This document shows positions 59,676-64,000 of a stretch of DNA of 64,000 nt, in pieces (position 1 is the first letter of the stretch; each line of letters opens with the position of its first letter). The notes beneath the pieces are model-generated. The model searched no databases. It saw only the letters and a list, made by a program, of their open reading frames with translations, and was not told the origin of the DNA. The stretch is from Adiantum capillus-veneris (lineage: Eukaryota > Streptophyta > Polypodiopsida > Polypodiales > Pteridaceae): assembly GCA_014529385.2 (NCBI GenBank), contig CM043966.1, positions 141,532,211-141,596,210 of the forward strand. Direction: 5' to 3'. The position numbers were made by a program, and so were the translations under genes.

Positions 59676-60611
59676 ATGTCTTCCGGCACTTGTAAGGGTT
59701 CCTCTTCTTCAACAAGGTCCACAAGCATTGTGAAAAATGATCCAAAATCTCCTAAGTGTGGAGATAGGCAACCACTCAACCAACGACATAAGAAACCATG
59801 ATCATGGCATACTTGGTATCGTTGCAAGAGACCATAAACAAACAAAGCAAAGACTTACAGGCACTTGGAATGGAGAATGGCACACTAAGGGTACATGTGG
59901 TTGAGGATGAGAATCTCAAGGGGACACTTGAGATGCAAAAAACACATTTGATGCATTTTGAAGAGGAAGTCAAGGAATGTAAACGCTCTCTTGTGGACTT
60001 GAATGCTTTGAAGGAGCACATGAGCAAAGTAGAGCAGCATGACCATATATTGAAAGAGGAGACATTTGACACCCATGAGCCGCGATATATGTGACATGAA
60101 AAATGTATGCACAAACAAGTCTTGGGCTAATGTATGTAGTAACAATGTGGTTCCTAATTCCTCACTTAAGCAAGCTATGGCTCAAGCAAATAATGTTGAG
60201 AATGTGGATGTGGAGGAGATGAAGGAATGGGAGAGACATTTCAAAAACATTGTTACTCATGGAATTCCCAAAGAGAAGTTAGAGATATCTCCTTCTCTTG
60301 CCATTGTTATCGAATATTTCTTCAAAACCCACTTTAGCATGTCCAGAGTTATGGTCTATGGAGCACATAGAGCGGGTAAGCAAGGAGCTCCTCATTCAAG
60401 AGAACGGCCAATTATATGGACCATTCCGGATGAGACCAAACGAAAGATTATCCTCAATTTGAGGGATACAAAATGTTTTGTATGTGAAGATTGCACTATT
60501 AAGCAACAAAATATGCATCGCAAGGCATATGAGGAAAAGAATAAGAAAAACAAGAAGATCTCTCACGAAGAAAATGTGGCAAAAAAAGAGGCAAGTCCCT
60601 CAAGGAAATAG
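59676..60611 (+). pseudogene. LINE ORF1, L1-ORF1p-like (coiled coil plus RNA-binding part)
   Basis: ATG 59676 opens a Ser-rich start (MSSGTCKGSSSSTR). Two compensating frameshifts (about 59790 and 60085) enclose a coiled-coil stretch at 59798-60090 with heptad-like Leu/Met spacing (SLQETINKQSKDLQALGMEN). The last frame (60066-60608) has KSWANV, then PKEKLEISPSLAIVIEYFF, ERPIIWTIPDETKRKIILNL and DCTIKQQNMHRKAYEEK. That order resembles the RRM and C-terminal domain of vertebrate L1 ORF1p (Transposase_22) rather than the zinc-knuckle ORF1 typical of many plant L1s. ORF1p binds the LINE RNA. The frame ends at TAG 60609. Confidence 0.7.
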
Positions 60612-62173
60612 GGATGCCCAACCTATGAGGCTAAGTTACAATTGACAATATGCTTTTGGAATTGCAATGGATACCCATGGAATGTGGGGATTGGCATTAA
60701 TGAGCTAACAAGAAAAGCTGATGTTGTACTTCTTGTTGAAACTTGGGAGCATGATATACAAAGGATTAATGACTTGGAGGATGACAATGTACATTCATTG
60801 ATGTGGTCAAAGAATCTCAAGCAACAAAGAGGGCAAGAAGGGGTAGCATGTATGGTTAAGAAAGGACTGGAAGATTTTGTATCAATTGTGAAAGGTGACA
60901 AGGACAAACGTTATGTATGGCTGAGAATTATGACACCAAAAAAAGCACCTGTTTTTGTAGCCGGTTTCTACATTCCTCATCATGATTCCCCCTTTTATGC
61001 TTGCATGGATAGAGATCATCCATTTTTTGATTTAGAAAAGGATATTGCTTATTTCAAAGGCAAAGGTGATGTTATTGTATTTGGGGATATGAATGCTTGC
61101 ACAAAAACATTGCAATATGATACTCAACAATTTGATATGCCATACATCTCAAGGGAGTTGGAGGAAGTTGACTTGTATGATTGTACTTCAATGGATGAGA
61201 GCCACATCACTATGGAAATCTAATTTTACACATGTGTAATAACATGGGTATGCTCATTTCTAGTGGTGTATATTTGTGGAGTGGAACCAATATATTTACA
61301 TGTAGAAAACATAATGGGGATAGTGTGATTGACTATATGCTACTCTCCAAAGCCATCATGTATCGCATAAAGAGTTTTATGTTTGGCCAATGGACCTCGG
61401 AATCAGGCCATTGGACCTTATGTATTGACCTTGCACGTGGAGAAGCAACTAACCATGATAATCTCAGCCTAAGGGAAGAGAAGCTATCACTATGTATGGA
61501 TTTCGAACAGGCACCAATGTACATTGAAATGGTTGAGCAAAAGTTATGGATGACAAAGCTTCAATATGATGCACCATTGGAAACTAAATGGGAATCTTTC
61601 AAGAAAGTTATTTGTTCTTATGCCAAAGAATTCTTTGCCATAAAGCATCTCCATGATATCAACAAAGATAAATCACGCAAAAGGTGATTTGATAAAGAAT
61701 TTTAAGATGCTCAAAAGTCCTTGATAAAGCTTGGTGCAACTATGGACAAAGACAACTATCAAAGTCATTTGCATACATACAAGGAATTGATTCAAAAAAA
61801 GAGAAGAAGATGGGAAGTAAAGCAACAACTTTTTAAAGCCCAAGAAAAGGCACGTGCATGTGGAGGTTTTTGGAGAAAATTCAGGTGTAAGAGGGTTGAG
61901 AATTTTGGTAGCTTGAGTCTTGTGGATATGTACTGTACACATTGTAGGCAATTATATGAGCAACCAAATGTTGAAAAAATTCCATTTTATGGTTCACTCC
62001 CATGTATGCACTCTTTTTTTACTATTGAGTATGTATGCGGTGGGCTTCAAAAGCTGGCCACTCACAAAGCAGGTGTTAATCCTCACGCACATTCCTATCA
62101 CCTAAGACGGATGCCGTATTATTTATTTGGTAGAGTCAGGTATCGGGCTTGTCGGTTCAATAGGAAAGGATAA
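60612..62173 (+). pseudogene. LINE ORF2, endonuclease domain and linker (RT missing)
   Basis: In the same frame as the end of ORF1, separated only by the TAG at 60609-60611; no ATG precedes the domain. It starts with CFWNCNGYPWNVG (the N-terminal Asn of the exonuclease-endonuclease-phosphatase fold) and continues with VVLLVETWEH (catalytic Glu), VFVAGFYIP and VIVFGDMNACT (Asp/Asn motif, about 61075). After a break at about 61221 it carries SVIDYMLLSKA and SGHWTLCIDL (the terminal S-x-H motif, about 61400). A third piece (61721-62150) matches the linker before RT: KELIQKKRRRWEVKQQL, SLSLVDMYCTHCRQLYEQPN and FTIEYVCGGLQKLATHKAG. RT motifs are absent. The endonuclease would nick target DNA. Confidence 0.82.
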
Positions 62174-62179
62174 GAGTGA

Positions 62180-62371
62180 TCGCTGATGAGAGGCACACTC
62201 TAAATAAAACATTCAAGGGATTGGTTGGCTAAGCATGGGCGCCCAAGTGTGAATGGGGCGAGCTCATATAAAAGTCAACTAAACCTAAAATTCACTCATT
62301 CTCTCATTGGTGCAATTGAAGAGTGCTCTTGCTCCACTATCTCCATCTTCTTCTTCTTCATCTCCTTGTGT

Positions 62372-62403
<32 letters not shown>

Positions 62404-62674
62404 ATGCATGAGAGAGAGAGAGAGAGAGAGTGCGATCGAGCATTGCGATGGTAGCACGACGGCGGCAAAGTGGTTGAGCGTGGCGCAGCGGCGGCTCCTT
62501 CTTCTTCGCGGCGAGGAATCCTCCACGACAGCAAGCGTAGAGCGGTGAGTGACACACCATCACCATCTTTGGGCTTACTAGTTTAGGCTAGTTGCATGCT
62601 TGGAGCCATTTGTGGCTCGCACACAGTGTATCGGCAAGTGCCTTTGCATTGACACGTGTGACAGACGGTGCACA
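62180..62674 (+). repeat. Probable 5' LTR of gypsy element E
   Basis: The right end is set by the primer-binding site at 62679; the LTR probably ends ...GGTGCACA at 62674. The left end is uncertain, just after the LINE. It contains a TATA box (62266), a TCTTCTTCTTC patch, a TG tract (62367-62403) and a GA tract (62410-62430). Confidence 0.5.
62266..62273 (+). promoter_or_regulatory. TATA box in the LTR of E
   Basis: ATATAAAA in the context GCTCATATAAAAGTC, about 410 bp before the primer-binding site. Good match to the plant TATA consensus. Confidence 0.55.
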
Positions 62675-62678
62675 TTTT

Positions 62679-62695
62679 TGGCGCCGTTGCCGGGG
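62679..62695 (+). other. Primer-binding site of gypsy element E
   Basis: TGGCGCCGTTGCCGGGG, the sequence commonly seen directly after plant gypsy LTRs (tRNA-Asp type, one base off TGGCGCCGTTGTCGGGG). Confidence 0.8.
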
Positions 62696-63512
<817 letters not shown>

Positions 63513-64000
63513 ATGCTTGTAGGGTGCCAAAGGCACATGCATCTGCGCTCTGGTCGTGTGCTAGAAGCCGAGCAACTAGAGAGCATTTCGACTTACGTGA
63601 GTTCTCAATATCCACCTACCTTAGGTTCCAGGCCCTCGACGGGGACCCAAGGTAGTACAAACCAAGACCCAAACATAGCGGCTAGTGACTCTTCCTCTAA
63701 CTACGACATCATGGAGGGTTTCCCAATGCCTAATCCCAATAGCTCAAGCCAAGACATGCATGCCATGGGCCCACGGCCCGGACCAAGCGTGCTTAGCCAC
63801 TTGAAGGAAAGCTTTAGTAGAGCCACTCGCTCTGAACATGGAGCTAATGATGTAAATGAGGGGGGTGGGGAAGTAAATTCTCCATTCATGACCAACATAG
63901 ACCCTATGCCCTTAGAGAGTGTGCACGTGAATACTTCATTCACTGCACCCCTTGACTCTTCAGAGCTATTCCCTTCCCAGGTCATATTACCCGATGGTAG
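63513..64000 (+). CDS. Gag N-terminus of gypsy element E (partial, runs off right edge)
   Basis: The plus frame is open from ATG 63513 (alternative ATG 63537) to the window end, 162 codons. The early phrase MHLRSGRVLEAEQLESIS resembles the LRSGR-type start of Gag in plant gypsy elements. A Ser/Asn/Pro-rich low-complexity region follows (PNPNSSSQDMHAMGPRPGPS). Position about 800 bp after a primer-binding site supports Gag. No Gag core or zinc knuckle is reached before the edge, so the call depends on context. Confidence 0.6.
   Translation, partial: MLVGCQRHMHLRSGRVLEAEQLESISTYVSSQYPPTLGSRPSTGTQGSTNQDPNIAASDSSSNYDIMEGFPMPNPNSSSQDMHAMGPRPGPSVLSHLKESFSRATRSEHGANDVNEGGGEVNSPFMTNIDPMPLESVHVNTSFTAPLDSSELFPSQVILPDG

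Larger units (their letters stand above)
59676..62173 (+). mobile_element. L1-type LINE, 5' part (ORF1 and ORF2 endonuclease), truncated
   Basis: A coiled-coil ORF1 is followed by an ORF2 with apurinic endonuclease and the linker that precedes RT. The RT domain itself is missing, because homology stops at about 62150 near the start of gypsy E. Some frameshifts and stops. Confidence 0.82.

Noticed and set aside
62225-62548. 107-codon ORF as a host gene after the TATA box
   Set aside because: Consists mostly of TG and GA microsatellite translation; the primer-binding site downstream fits an LTR better.
63701-63985. 94-codon minus-strand ORF at the right edge
   Set aside because: Antisense to the gypsy E Gag frame, which has better context.

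Overview
The window is repeat-rich nuclear DNA of a land plant. The evidence is a plant-type leucine-rich-repeat receptor kinase, Ty1/copia and Ty3/gypsy retrotransposons of plant type, L1-like LINEs, a Penelope-like reverse transcriptase, a PPR relic and many long CT/GA, AC and AT microsatellites. The mix of large nested retroelements and a Penelope-like element would suit a large fern, lycophyte or gymnosperm genome. That placement is inference; the sequence does not name a species. No bacterial-type operons, rRNA, tRNA or CRISPR arrays were seen.

Layout. 1-2335 (minus): the extracellular and membrane part of one apparently intact host gene, an LRR receptor-like kinase whose kinase domain lies beyond the left edge. 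Its upstream region (2336-3860) holds a short tandem repeat and several CT/GA/AC microsatellites. 3860-10183: AT-rich DNA without a recognisable gene. 10184-14506: two 5' halves of the same copia element facing each other, a near-perfect 1.85-kb inverted repeat around a 0.6-kb centre. 14507-19752 (minus): a decayed gypsy element A that carries only gag-protease. 19753-21480: a LINE 3' relic.

21.8-46.6 kb is one nested stack. The oldest layer is a Penelope-like reverse-transcriptase element flanked by direct repeats of about 2.3 kb. A Tat-type gypsy element C (27149-42046, minus, dual RNase H) is inserted in its RT gene. A very young gag-protease-only gypsy element B (30249-35982, plus) is inserted in C's integrase. 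A solo LTR (about 43741-45307) splits the right direct repeat. 47.3-50.8 kb is a decayed gypsy element D. 51-59 kb holds ORF fragments, a long GA tract, dispersed palindromes, an AACCAT hexanucleotide array, a CACTA-like transposase relic and a PPR relic. 59.7-62.2 kb is a LINE with an L1-like ORF1 and an endonuclease ORF2. 62.2-64.0 kb is the 5' end of another gypsy element E, which runs off the right edge.

How parts interact (inference). Elements A and B lack reverse transcriptase, RNase H and integrase. They share with C a primer-binding-site core, a GAGCAT-ATGCTC hairpin and a polypurine tract just upstream of the 3' LTR, so C-like machinery probably mobilises them in trans. The facing copia halves could transcribe into long self-complementary RNA and so act as a small-RNA source against their own family.
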